Part shown: one piece after another, positions 12,741 to 20,367 of the stretch
Position numbering within the stretch: position 1 is the first letter of the stretch
Layout: every line of letters begins with the position of its first letter
Origin: an archaeon
Lineage (GTDB): Archaea > Iainarchaeota > Iainarchaeia > CSSED10-239
Length of the DNA stretch: 64,000 nucleotides
Assembly (NCBI GenBank): GCA_029563035.1
Contig: JAKQTP010000138.1
Location: 534,881-598,880, forward strand
Reading direction: 5' to 3'
Notes under the pieces: generated by a model
What the model was told of the DNA's origin: nothing
Seen by the model: the letters and a program-made list of their open reading frames with translations, nothing else
Databases searched by the model: none
Position numbers and translations under genes: made by a program

Positions 12741-13676
12741 ATGCACAAAATGAAAAAAAATCGCAAATTTTCTGGTAAGAATCGCTTAGTAAAAAACCCA
12801 GATAATTCTAAACAATTTTATGCAGTAGGAGATAATAACGAAAATGTTTCTTTTATTAATGCTAGAAGAAACACAAGAAATTTTAAAGAACAAGACAATT
12901 CTAGTTTTGGGCGTAATGCAAACAGATTTAATAAGCAAATAAATTCTCGTACACACAACCCCAACAGACACAAAAACAATAACAAACAAAACAATAATAG
13001 AAATAATTATCAAAACCAAAATAATCAGCAATTCAATTTTCCAAAGAAACATGGTAAGTTTCAAAATCCAGATGTTATAAAATATATTTCAAGTCTTAAC
13101 TTTAAAGATTGGTCCCAAATATTGCTTGCAATAAATGAACAATTTCAAAATGTAGATCTTCAAAAACTGCATGCCATTGATGAAAAATTATTGGATGAAG
13201 CAATTATTTCAAACAATAAGTTAATTGCAGAGATGGCAGTAATTGCTTATTCTTATAGAAAATTAATTTCTAAAAAACACATCTTTTATAGTCCTAACTG
13301 GAAGAAATTTAAAGAAAAAACAATAATTGATTTAAAGCTTGCCAGTGAGTTATCCAAAAAACCAGACTTAACTGAATTTACTAAAAAAATAAAAGAGATA
13401 CAAACTGATATTGAGAATACAGATAAGTTATTGGGGCATTTTATACATGATATTGTGTTTAATGCAAGAGCAAAAATAGCATCAAGCGCTTATGCTTATG
13501 GTTTGTCATTATCTCAGGCAACCAATCTGTTATCTGCAGATAAAGATTCCGTTATGGCAGTAATTGGCCAAACAAAGATCCCAGATGAAGATTCTATAAT
13601 TAAGGGCAAAACACTAAAAGAAAAAGTAAATTTACTTAAAGAAATGACAATGCATAAAAATGTGATTAAGAAATGA
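12741..13676 (+). CDS. Asn/Gln-rich prion-like N-terminus fused to a helical domain, unknown function
   Basis: A 311-residue protein. Residues about 35-105 are low complexity, dominated by Asn, Gln, Arg and Lys (NRHKNNNKQ, NNRNNYQNQNNQQ), like disordered RNA-granule proteins. Residues about 110-311 form a helical domain (IKYISSLNFKDW, MAVIAYSYRKL, SSAYAYGLSLSQATNLL). Its stop overlaps the start of the PIN gene by four bases (ATGA), so the two are translationally coupled, which suggests an RNA-related partner role. No domain family is recognised. It opens a probable four-gene operon reaching 15501. Confidence 0.7.
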   Translation: MHKMKKNRKFSGKNRLVKNPDNSKQFYAVGDNNENVSFINARRNTRNFKEQDNSSFGRNANRFNKQINSRTHNPNRHKNNNKQNNNRNNYQNQNNQQFNFPKKHGKFQNPDVIKYISSLNFKDWSQILLAINEQFQNVDLQKLHAIDEKLLDEAIISNNKLIAEMAVIAYSYRKLISKKHIFYSPNWKKFKEKTIIDLKLASELSKKPDLTEFTKKIKEIQTDIENTDKLLGHFIHDIVFNARAKIASSAYAYGLSLSQATNLLSADKDSVMAVIGQTKIPDEDSIIKGKTLKEKVNLLKEMTMHKNVIKK

Positions 13677-14344
13677 AGATAGTTTTTGACACGGGGGTTT
13701 TAATAAGTTTTTCACAAACTTGCCTTTTGCCTGTATTTTCTAATATAAGAGACGATATTGGTGAATTCGTAATAACAACAGGAGTTAAGTTTGAATGTAT
13801 TGATAGGGTCAGAAACAATATGAGATTTAAGCTTAGTTCTTTAAGAATAAACGATCAATTAAATGAATTTATTTTCACAGTATATAAAAGCGACAAAGAA
13901 CTAGATGATATGACAAAAGAAATACTTAATCTAACAAACAGCATTTTTCTAATAAATGGAACGCCACTTCATATTGTAGATTTTGGAGAAGCAGAGTGTA
14001 TGGCACTTTTATCTATTAGTAAATCTAACTGTTTAGCTGTAGATGAAAGAACAACAAGGCTTTTGATTGAAGATCCATATGCGCTTTTAGACATTTTAAA
14101 AAGAAAGAGATCAAATAAGAGAATAGAATTAGTTCAAGAAAGATATGATAAGTTTAAACAACTGATAGGTAACCCAATAGTAATTCGCTCGGTTGATCTT
14201 TTAGCATTCGCTTATGAGAAAAATCTTCTTAAAGGCATAATAACAAATAAAGAATATCTTAGATCTGCTTTGTATTCTTTAAAATTTAATGGCTGTGCAG
14301 TTTCTTTTGAAGAGATTGAAGAATATTTAATTAATATAAAATAA
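13673..14344 (+). CDS. PIN-domain ribonuclease-like protein
   Basis: A 223-residue protein with the acidic pattern of a PIN nuclease: Asp6 in VFDTGV at the end of the first strand, a Glu in GVKFECIDR, GEAEC near residue 105, and AVDERT near 124. PIN proteins cut RNA with a metal centre built from such residues; they serve as toxins or as rRNA-processing nucleases. The stable operon with an Asn-rich helical protein and a DNA/RNA-binding-like protein argues for RNA processing rather than a plasmid-type toxin, but that is an inference. It starts inside the stop of the upstream gene. Confidence 0.75.
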   Translation: MKIVFDTGVLISFSQTCLLPVFSNIRDDIGEFVITTGVKFECIDRVRNNMRFKLSSLRINDQLNEFIFTVYKSDKELDDMTKEILNLTNSIFLINGTPLHIVDFGEAECMALLSISKSNCLAVDERTTRLLIEDPYALLDILKRKRSNKRIELVQERYDKFKQLIGNPIVIRSVDLLAFAYEKNLLKGIITNKEYLRSALYSLKFNGCAVSFEEIEEYLINIK

Positions 14345-14363
14345 AGAAAAAAGAGAAGAAATA

Positions 14364-15152
14364 ATGAAAATAGTAAAAAAGAACAAAACATATTTTTTGA
14401 ATTTTGATAATGATACAGAAAGCAAAGATATAGATAACTATGTAAATAAACAATTAGAGATAAAAATAATAAATTCTCAGGCAATTGCTTTTTCTGTTAT
14501 AGATAAAACGCAACTTGTATCTAAAAACGCAACCCAACAACCAGCAGAAACAAATAAAGAACAAATCAAAAATAAGATTATAAAAATACTTTTAGATAAA
14601 AACTTTCCTTTCCAAGACAAAGTCGAAGGCAAGTTTGAAACCCTTCTTAAACCAGAAGATCTTTTGGTCTTTAAAGAGATGTTAAAAAACAAAGAAGTTA
14701 TTACTTACAAACAATCAGAAAAATACAAAAAGGCAATTTATGTTGTTAACCAAGGAAAACCAGCGACCTCGGTTTCAACAACTACGAGTGCAAAAACAGT
14801 GGTTGATGAAAATGCAGAAGCAATAATGAAGGAATTTCTAAAAAAGAAATTTGCATTAATTAAGTCTATAACAACTGCTAACAAATTCACAAAAGAATTT
14901 TATTCTAAATTTAAGAATAATGAAATAAAAGGCCAGAAATCATTTGATGGTAATTTTTATGTTATTGATGTGTATCTTTATAACAATATAAGAAAACAAA
15001 TACTTTCTAGTGGCCTTGATAAAAACTTCTCAATCGAAGATCTTTCTAAAAAGCTCAATAAAGAAATAGATCTTCTTAAAATAGCTATAGAGTTTCTAAA
15101 AGAAGAAGGAGTAATTATTGAAAAAAGAAAAAATATTTATTGTCTAGTATAA
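14364..15152 (+). CDS. Two-domain protein with winged-helix-like C-terminus, unknown function
   Basis: A 262-residue protein. The first 60 residues form a small beta-rich unit. Two similar segments follow: residues about 65-130, with LLDKNFPFQDKVEGKFETLL and a KYKKAIYVV end, and residues about 150-262. The C-terminal part (NFSIEDLSKKLNKEIDLLKIAIEFLKEEGVIIEKRKNIYCLV) reads as a winged helix-turn-helix. A Thr/Ser-rich linker (about 134-145) separates them. It lies 19 bases after the PIN gene in the same operon. DNA or RNA binding is suggested by the winged helix only. Confidence 0.65.
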   Translation: MKIVKKNKTYFLNFDNDTESKDIDNYVNKQLEIKIINSQAIAFSVIDKTQLVSKNATQQPAETNKEQIKNKIIKILLDKNFPFQDKVEGKFETLLKPEDLLVFKEMLKNKEVITYKQSEKYKKAIYVVNQGKPATSVSTTTSAKTVVDENAEAIMKEFLKKKFALIKSITTANKFTKEFYSKFKNNEIKGQKSFDGNFYVIDVYLYNNIRKQILSSGLDKNFSIEDLSKKLNKEIDLLKIAIEFLKEEGVIIEKRKNIYCLV

Positions 15153-15204
15153 GAAAAGGAGAAATGAAAAACAAGTAAAAATAAAAAAAGGAGAAGAAAA
15201 AGAT

Positions 15205-15501
15205 ATGGAAACATTAACAACGGTTCTTTTGTTTGCTATTGGAGTGTTTTTAATAGGAAACATACTTTTGTTGGTTCTTGAAAAAAGACAGCAAAAAGCA
15301 GTAAAGAGATTGCCACTTGGCTCTGCAAGTCAAGAGATAATAAATTCTAAAGTGGACGTATTAAATAAAAGAGTATCTCGTCTTGAACAAAAAGAAAGAA
15401 AAAAAGAGAAGCCAAAAACAGTAAAGGCAATTGTAAAAAAAGAAAAAAAGAAAACCACAAAATACCCAATAACAAAATATAAGAGAAAGAAAAAAGTTTA
15501 A
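15205..15501 (+). CDS. Small membrane-anchored protein with a basic coiled tail
   Basis: A 98-residue protein with one N-terminal membrane helix (about residues 5-25) followed by a Lys/Arg-rich cytoplasmic part. That part contains a short heptad stretch (IINSKVDVLNKRVSRLEQKE) and a KKEKKK-type tail. The positive charge after the helix predicts the tail inside the cell. It lies 52 bases after the winged-helix gene and is likely the last gene of the PIN operon. It could tether nucleic acid or ribosomes to the membrane; this is a composition-based guess. Confidence 0.6.
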   Translation: METLTTVLLFAIGVFLIGNILLLVLEKRQQKAVKRLPLGSASQEIINSKVDVLNKRVSRLEQKERKKEKPKTVKAIVKKEKKKTTKYPITKYKRKKKV

Positions 15502-15632
15502 GACATCAGCCCGCCCATTTTATCATCACAAATCAGCAGGTGTTCATTTTTCATCATTTGTCTTAAATAACATAAGAAAGGAAATATATTTAAATTAAAA
15601 TGTATAGAATTAAGTTATAAAAAAGGTAAAAT

Positions 15633-16307
15633 ATGAATCTTCCAAAAATTGTAGAAAAGTTTGAAACCTTTATAAAAGAAGGAGCAATCGTTGCCATAGG
15701 CACAAGCGAACAGGATTCTGATTTTGTTGATGAATTAGTAAAGATATTACATGCAAAAAATAAAAAAGTAATTTTTGTCGCAACAACAGCAAAACAAGCA
15801 GCACAACTATATAATCTTGGACAACAGATTATTTCTTTAAGTGAAAGAGAAATAGATGTGGCTATAGAGTTTTCTAGCCAAGTAGATACCTATAATAATT
15901 TTATAAAAAAAGATACTCGTTCTTTTATTAGAGATAAGATGATTGCTCAGTCTGCTTTAAACCTAGTTGTTGTTTCCAAATATCAAGATGTTGTTGAAAC
16001 AATAGATAAAGATGTCTATGTTGAGATTAGTTCTTTTGCTTGGGAAAGAACAATACTTAATCTTCAAAGCTTTGGTTTTGCTAGGGTTGTTAAAGATACA
16101 GATGACAATTTTGTTAAGACAGAAACAGGCCATTTTCTAGCAAGAATAACTTTAGATAAAAATATCTCTCTTGATGATTTTGAGTTTTCTGTTAAAAATA
16201 TACCTGGAGTTTTGGAAACAGGTGTGTTTATTGGTTTAGCAGATATTTTCTTTATTATTGATGCCCATGACCAAATAAACATAAAAACCACAAGCAATAT
16301 TAAATAG
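15633..16307 (+). CDS. Ribose-5-phosphate isomerase A homologue with altered active site
   Basis: A 224-residue protein of normal RpiA length that aligns along the family: the N-terminal phosphate-loop region (IVAIGT), the central block, and the C-terminal IPGVLETGVF. Active-site motifs are degraded. The usual DGADEVD corresponds to EFSSQVD at residues 79-85, the KGRG/KGGG loop to KKDT after Lys92, and the catalytic Glu of EKI to Asp101. It may be an inactive or repurposed isomerase, or one with unusual chemistry. It is followed 9 bases later by a methyltransferase-like gene whose ribosome site overlaps its stop, so the two are coupled. Confidence 0.75.
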   Translation: MNLPKIVEKFETFIKEGAIVAIGTSEQDSDFVDELVKILHAKNKKVIFVATTAKQAAQLYNLGQQIISLSEREIDVAIEFSSQVDTYNNFIKKDTRSFIRDKMIAQSALNLVVVSKYQDVVETIDKDVYVEISSFAWERTILNLQSFGFARVVKDTDDNFVKTETGHFLARITLDKNISLDDFEFSVKNIPGVLETGVFIGLADIFFIIDAHDQINIKTTSNIK

Positions 16308-16316
16308 TGATTTTTT

Positions 16317-17039
16317 TTGATAGTAAGGACACCTAAGAAAAGACCAATAAGATGGATTAGAAGGTCAAAAACAGCTCAAGTTCAATTAGGTAAAAAAAAT
16401 GTAGTTCATTTAGGTAATGTTGGAGACGATAGGGCATATCGTTCAAAAATGTTAGCTGAAAGATTTTCTAATTTTAATTTTTATGGAATTGATTTGAAAG
16501 GTTTAAGAAGTAAAAGATTTTTACATTTTGATGCAGAAAAAAATCCAAAACTTAAAGTAATAAGAAAAAGCAGATTAAAGAAAAAAAAGCCAAAAAATTT
16601 AGAACAGATAAAAGCAGATTTTAATAAAGGTCTTTCTAGGTTTCCAGATAATTCAGTAGATATCATTACAAGTGATTTTGCAGTAGGCTTTTATAAAGAA
16701 GAAAAAACTTATAGAAAAGTTAAAAAAAATGCAAAAGCAGCTAAAGACATAAGTCAACAGTATGTTAATATTGGTTCAGAAGAATATACTCAAAAAACAT
16801 TTGATTTAATTTATAAAAAGCTTAAACCAAAAGGCAAATTTATTGCATATTATTTTGTAGAAAGAAGTGGTAGCAATTTGTATTTTAAAAGAAATTTAGA
16901 TACTGCTTTAAAAAAAAGCAATTTTTTGTCTTATCGTACAGAGAGGGTAGATGTTTCTAAAATCCCTGCACAATATAGAACCCTTTATACTACTCATTTA
17001 GAAATATGTGATATTTATCGAATAGTTGCAGAAAAATAA
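16317..17039 (+). CDS. Methyltransferase-like Rossmann protein with TTG start
   Basis: A 240-residue protein with a basic N-terminus (KKRPIRWIRRSK) and a Rossmann-like core: VVHLGNVGDD in the position of SAM motif I, FYGIDLKG as the acidic strand 2, DIITSDFAVGF as motif IV and LKPKGKFIAYYF as the post-motif strand. The glycine loop is atypical, so SAM binding is uncertain. TTG 16317 is chosen because GTGAT (16307-16311), overlapping the preceding stop, has standard spacing to it and no ATG is near. Tight coupling to the RpiA homologue suggests a joint task that I cannot name. Confidence 0.65.
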   Translation: MIVRTPKKRPIRWIRRSKTAQVQLGKKNVVHLGNVGDDRAYRSKMLAERFSNFNFYGIDLKGLRSKRFLHFDAEKNPKLKVIRKSRLKKKKPKNLEQIKADFNKGLSRFPDNSVDIITSDFAVGFYKEEKTYRKVKKNAKAAKDISQQYVNIGSEEYTQKTFDLIYKKLKPKGKFIAYYFVERSGSNLYFKRNLDTALKKSNFLSYRTERVDVSKIPAQYRTLYTTHLEICDIYRIVAEK

Positions 17040-17092
17040 GCACATTTTATATATATATTTATACTTTAAATATATATAGAAAACTAATTTTT

Positions 17093-17165
17093 GCTTCGGT
17101 GGTTTAGTGGTTAGAACGCCAGACTCATAATCTGGAAATCGGCGGTCCGAATCCGCCTCGAAGCA
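17093..17165 (+). tRNA. tRNA-Met (CAU), elongator type
   Basis: A full cloverleaf is visible: acceptor stem GCTTCGG/TCGAAGC, anticodon stem CCAGA/TCTGG around loop CTCATAA, and T-arm GGCGG-TCCGAAT-CCGCC. The anticodon is CAT. The anticodon stem lacks the three G-C pairs of the archaeal initiator and the first base pair is G-C, so this is elongator Met. A tRNA-Ile2 with a modified C is the less likely alternative. CCA is not encoded. An AT-rich TATA-like run at about 17050-17080 precedes it. Confidence 0.93.
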
Positions 17166-17333
17166 TATACATTTTTGTGTATTTATTAAAAAAGCTTATT
17201 TTATTGTGATTTTCCAAAAAAAGTAAACTATGCATTTTAATAATGAGAAAATACAAGATATATATGATCTATTTAAATATGTAATGGTATGAATAAATAT
17301 GTATAATACATATTTAAAAGGGGGGGAACTAAA

Positions 17334-17573
17334 TTGTACGAATCTTATACAACGGTTGGTGAAAGAGGTCAAATAACATTGCCTAAAATAATTAGAGAAA
17401 AAGCAAACATTAAACCCAAATCAAGATTGATAGTAAAAATAGAAAATCAAAACATAGTTATAGAAAAGCCATTATCTAAAAAAGAAAAAGAAAAATTAAT
17501 GATTGATGGTTATAAAAAAACATCAAAATTAGATTTAGAAACTGCAGAGGATTGGAAATATACTTCTGATTAG
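17334..17573 (+). CDS. AbrB/SpoVT-type antitoxin
   Basis: A 79-residue protein with the swapped-hairpin AbrB motif at the N-terminus (TTVGERGQITLPKIIREKANIKPKSRL). AbrB-fold antitoxins bind their own promoter and neutralise the partner toxin through the C-terminal tail. TTG 17334 is used because a strong G-run ribosome site (17321-17327) sits seven to ten bases upstream and no better ATG is present. It is followed 10 bases later by a MazF/PemK-type toxin, completing a standard toxin-antitoxin pair between two tRNA genes. Confidence 0.85.
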   Translation: MYESYTTVGERGQITLPKIIREKANIKPKSRLIVKIENQNIVIEKPLSKKEKEKLMIDGYKKTSKLDLETAEDWKYTSD

Positions 17574-17583
17574 AGGGTAAAAA

Positions 17584-17925
17584 ATGTTAATACAGCGTGG
17601 AGATGTTGTAATTGTGGATTTAGATCCAATTATTGGTTCTGAACAAGGAAAGACAAGACCTTGTGTAATTATTCAAAACAATATAGGAAATAAGTTTTCA
17701 AGCACTACAATTATTGCCACAATTACCTCTAAATTAGATCAAAGTTATCCTTATTTAGTATGTGTCTTAAAAGGAGAAGGGAATTTACTTGAGAATAGTT
17801 ATATACAACTTAATCAAATTAGGTCAATTTCAATAACTAGAATAAAAAAGAAATTAGGAAGCCTATCTGAAGAAACAATGCATAAAGTTGATAATGCAAT
17901 AAAGATTAGTTTAGGATTAGATTAA
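17584..17925 (+). CDS. MazF/PemK-family endoribonuclease toxin
   Basis: A 113-residue protein with the PemK/MazF pattern: QRGDVVIVDLDPIIGSEQGKTRPCVIIQN at the N-terminus, a strand with TTIIATITSK, and YIQLNQIRSIS ending in a helix. MazF proteins are small barrels that cut mRNA (or tRNA) at short motifs; the conserved Arg and the Ser/Thr after it are present. It is in an operon with the AbrB-type antitoxin upstream. Size and motifs are complete, so the pair is probably functional. The toxin target cannot be read from the sequence. Confidence 0.9.
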   Translation: MLIQRGDVVIVDLDPIIGSEQGKTRPCVIIQNNIGNKFSSTTIIATITSKLDQSYPYLVCVLKGEGNLLENSYIQLNQIRSISITRIKKKLGSLSEETMHKVDNAIKISLGLD

Positions 17926-17968
17926 ATTCCTATTTTTAAATGTTTTTAGAATTAAAATATATACCTTT

Positions 17969-18042
17969 GCTCGAATAGTGTAGCCCGGTAATCACATTAG
18001 CCTCTCACGCTAATAACGGGGGTCCGAATCCCCCTTCGAGCA
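17969..18042 (+). tRNA. tRNA-Glu (CUC)
   Basis: Acceptor stem GCTCGAA/TTCGAGC, anticodon stem TTAGC/GCTAA around loop CTCTCAC, and T-arm GGGGG-TCCGAAT-CCCCC give a complete cloverleaf of 74 bases including the discriminator A. The anticodon CTC reads GAG. CCA is not encoded. It sits 43 bases after the MazF-like gene, so the toxin-antitoxin pair is bracketed by tRNA genes. Confidence 0.93.
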
Positions 18043-18100
18043 CTTTCTATTTTTAAACAACCTTTAAAAACACATTCTCTTTCTATTTTATAGAACACTT

Positions 18101-19645
18101 ATGGAATTCAAACAAACTGCTAACCAGCAAAAAAAAGATTTGAAGTATTATCTTACAGACGGTATATTTTGGGCAGGGATGTATTATCTTGGATTAGTAT
18201 TTTTGGTTCCTTATCTTATATCTTTAAAGGCAAGTACTTTTCAAATTGGCCTGTTAAATGTTTTGCCAATATTTATTGCTTCATTCTTTGGTTTGCTTTC
18301 ATATGATTTAGTTAAATATTTTAAATCACAAAAGCATTTTGTTATTTTTTTTATTGCCTTACAAGCGTTTTTTTGGATACCCTTGGCCTTGGTCGGTTTT
18401 ATAATAAAAAGCAAAGTTGTTGTTTGGTTAGTAATTATTTTTTATTGTTTAATAACAATTATGGAGCAGTTGCCTTATCCAGTATATCGAGAATGGATTG
18501 GCAAGTTATTTGATACAAGCAAGATAGTACAATATACCTCGAAAAAACAACTAATACAAAGCCTGTTTTCTATTTTGCCATTGTTTTTGGCTGGCGTTGT
18601 AATGGATGCGATAAGTAAAAACAATGCAGCTTATGGGTTTAGTATTATCTTTATAGTTGCTGGATTGTTTAGGTTTGGTTCTGTAGTAGTGATGAGTAAA
18701 ATGAGCGAGACCGAGAACCAAGAACACCTTACCAAAAAATCCCAAGAGATGTCAAAACCTGTTTTTAAGGTTTTTAATAATTTAGTTTTGAAGAACAAGC
18801 AATTTCTTTATTTTATAACTATTGTTTCGCTAATATATTTTAGCATGTATATTGCTGCACCATATTATAGATATTATTTTTTGAATATTCTTTTGTTTGA
18901 TTATAAGCAGTACATCATTTTAGAAATTGGTTCAATTTTAGGACTAGTATTAAGCTTTTATTATTGGGGCAAGATTTGTGATAAGTTTGGGGCAACAAAA
19001 GTACTTAAAGCAATAATCTTATTCTTGCCAGTTTATCCATTATTTGTGATTTTGTTTGGAAATAATGTGTTGTTGTTATTTTTACTAAATCTTTTTGATG
19101 GTGTTTTGATGGCAGGATTAACTCTTTCTATATATGGGTACTTCTATCAGAATGTAAAATATGACATGATAAACCACGTGTCTTTCTTTATGATATTTCA
19201 ATCAACAGCAATGTTGTTAGGATCAATTATTGGTGGGATAATATCCACCACTCCTAAATTTTGGTATATGGGTTTAGAAGCCTATGGTCTTTTACTTATT
19301 TTTGGAATATCCATTTTGTTTAGATTATTTACAATTGGTTTTGTTAATAAAATAGAAGACAAAAACAAAGACGAAATCAACATTCCAAAAAACATAATTT
19401 TACAAAGGCCAATAATTTTTGGAGTAACTCAATTTTTAAATTTTACAAAAGCAGAAGGGGAAGTTATACTTCTTGAAATGTATAGAGAAGTGAAAGATTT
19501 AAAGAAAGGGTTAAAAAAGGAAGAAAAAACAATAAATAAAAAAATTGATGAACTTACAAACAAAGAAAAAGAACTGTTTAAAAGCATAAATACACAGAAA
19601 ACGGAAAAATCACAAGAAACAAAGAAAAAGAGAAAAACCAGATAA
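18101..19645 (+). CDS. Major facilitator superfamily permease with cytoplasmic coiled tail
   Basis: A 514-residue integral membrane protein with about 11-12 hydrophobic helices in two halves separated by a charged loop near residues 205-225. Helix 2/3 carries the charged loop typical of MFS (SYDLVKYFKSQKH), echoed in the second half by GKICDKFGATKVLK. The final 80 residues are highly charged and likely helical (LKKGLKKEEKTINKKIDELTN). The substrate is unknown. The start is close to a TATA-like TTTAAAAACA (18063-18072), so the message is probably short-leadered or leaderless. Confidence 0.8.
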   Translation: MEFKQTANQQKKDLKYYLTDGIFWAGMYYLGLVFLVPYLISLKASTFQIGLLNVLPIFIASFFGLLSYDLVKYFKSQKHFVIFFIALQAFFWIPLALVGFIIKSKVVVWLVIIFYCLITIMEQLPYPVYREWIGKLFDTSKIVQYTSKKQLIQSLFSILPLFLAGVVMDAISKNNAAYGFSIIFIVAGLFRFGSVVVMSKMSETENQEHLTKKSQEMSKPVFKVFNNLVLKNKQFLYFITIVSLIYFSMYIAAPYYRYYFLNILLFDYKQYIILEIGSILGLVLSFYYWGKICDKFGATKVLKAIILFLPVYPLFVILFGNNVLLLFLLNLFDGVLMAGLTLSIYGYFYQNVKYDMINHVSFFMIFQSTAMLLGSIIGGIISTTPKFWYMGLEAYGLLLIFGISILFRLFTIGFVNKIEDKNKDEINIPKNIILQRPIIFGVTQFLNFTKAEGEVILLEMYREVKDLKKGLKKEEKTINKKIDELTNKEKELFKSINTQKTEKSQETKKKRKTR

Positions 19646-19883
19646 AGCAAAGTATTTATAAATCTTTTGTTATTATAAATATAATATGCTCCTGTCTAGT
19701 TTATTAGCTATATTTATATTTTTTACAAAAAACATTTATACTATTGACGATTTTTGTAAATATAAGGGCGTTAATTTGAGCCTATCTATCAGCCCATATT
19801 AAAGAAACATTGTTTAGCGTGAGCTATCGGCAAACAACTTAAAGACAGAAAAGCAAAAACATTACAATCAAAGGTGTAAGGTC
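19646..19883 (+). promoter_or_regulatory. rpoH operon upstream region with dyad around the TATA element and a leader hairpin
   Basis: There is no gene here. TTTACAAAAA (19722-19731) and TTTTTGTAAA (19751-19760) are perfect inverted copies flanking a TATA-like ATTTATACT (about 19735-19743). This arrangement fits a repressor operator or simply an AT-rich dyad. Further on, TGTTTAGC/GCAAACA (19811-19836) can form a hairpin with one bulged base. GGTGTAAGGTC before ATG 19884 supplies the ribosome site. Function is inferred from position only. Confidence 0.4.
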
Positions 19884-20312
19884 ATGCCAAAAATAAAAAC
19901 AGATATAAGTTTAGAAGATGATTATAATTTTGATGATGATATAGATATTAAAACACCAAACGAAGAAGAAGAGGAAGAAGAAAAAGAAATTAAAGTTACT
20001 TTTGATACCTCTGATGATGAAGAAGAAGAAACAAAAGGCAAAGGCAAAAGAAAGAAGGTAAAGAAAAGAGCAAGAAAAATAAAAGAAGAAATAAAACATT
20101 CTTATATACCTAAACATGAACTAGTTTCAAGCGAAGAATTAGAAAAACTTATTTCTGAACAAAACATAAATCCGGAAAAACTTCCTTTAATCTATATTAC
20201 AGATCCTGGCATCGCTCACTTAGAGATAAAAGTTGGAGATGTGATTAAGATTACTAGAGTAAACAGAATAATAGGCGAAGTAATCTATTATAGAAGAGTA
20301 ATTGCTGTATAA
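19884..20312 (+). CDS. rpoH: RNA polymerase subunit H (Rpb5-like) with long acidic/basic N-terminal extension
   Basis: The last ~75 residues match archaeal RpoH: HSYIPKHELVSSEELEKLI, PEKLPLIYITDPG, KVGDVIKITR and IGEVIYYRRVI. RpoH is the jaw subunit equivalent to the C-terminal part of eukaryotic Rpb5. Archaeal RpoH is normally about 80 residues. Here a ~65-residue extension precedes it, first strongly acidic (a run of Glu after residue 26 and DDEEEE near 45), then basic (GKRKKVKKRARK). It heads the polymerase operon. GGTGTAAGGTC precedes the ATG. Confidence 0.93.
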   Translation: MPKIKTDISLEDDYNFDDDIDIKTPNEEEEEEEKEIKVTFDTSDDEEEETKGKGKRKKVKKRARKIKEEIKHSYIPKHELVSSEELEKLISEQNINPEKLPLIYITDPGIAHLEIKVGDVIKITRVNRIIGEVIYYRRVIAV

Positions 20313-20367
20313 CGGTTTTTCTTTTTAAAATAAAAATTATGTTGTATTTAACAGAGTGTGAAAGATT

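Noticed and set aside
17093..17165. Initiator tRNA-Met
   Set aside because: The anticodon stem is CCAGA/TCTGG, without the three consecutive G-C pairs next to the loop that mark initiators; elongator Met fits better.
19911..20117. Minus-strand Phe/Ile-rich frame opposite rpoH
   Set aside because: It is the antisense shadow of the acidic/basic low-complexity extension of RpoH.
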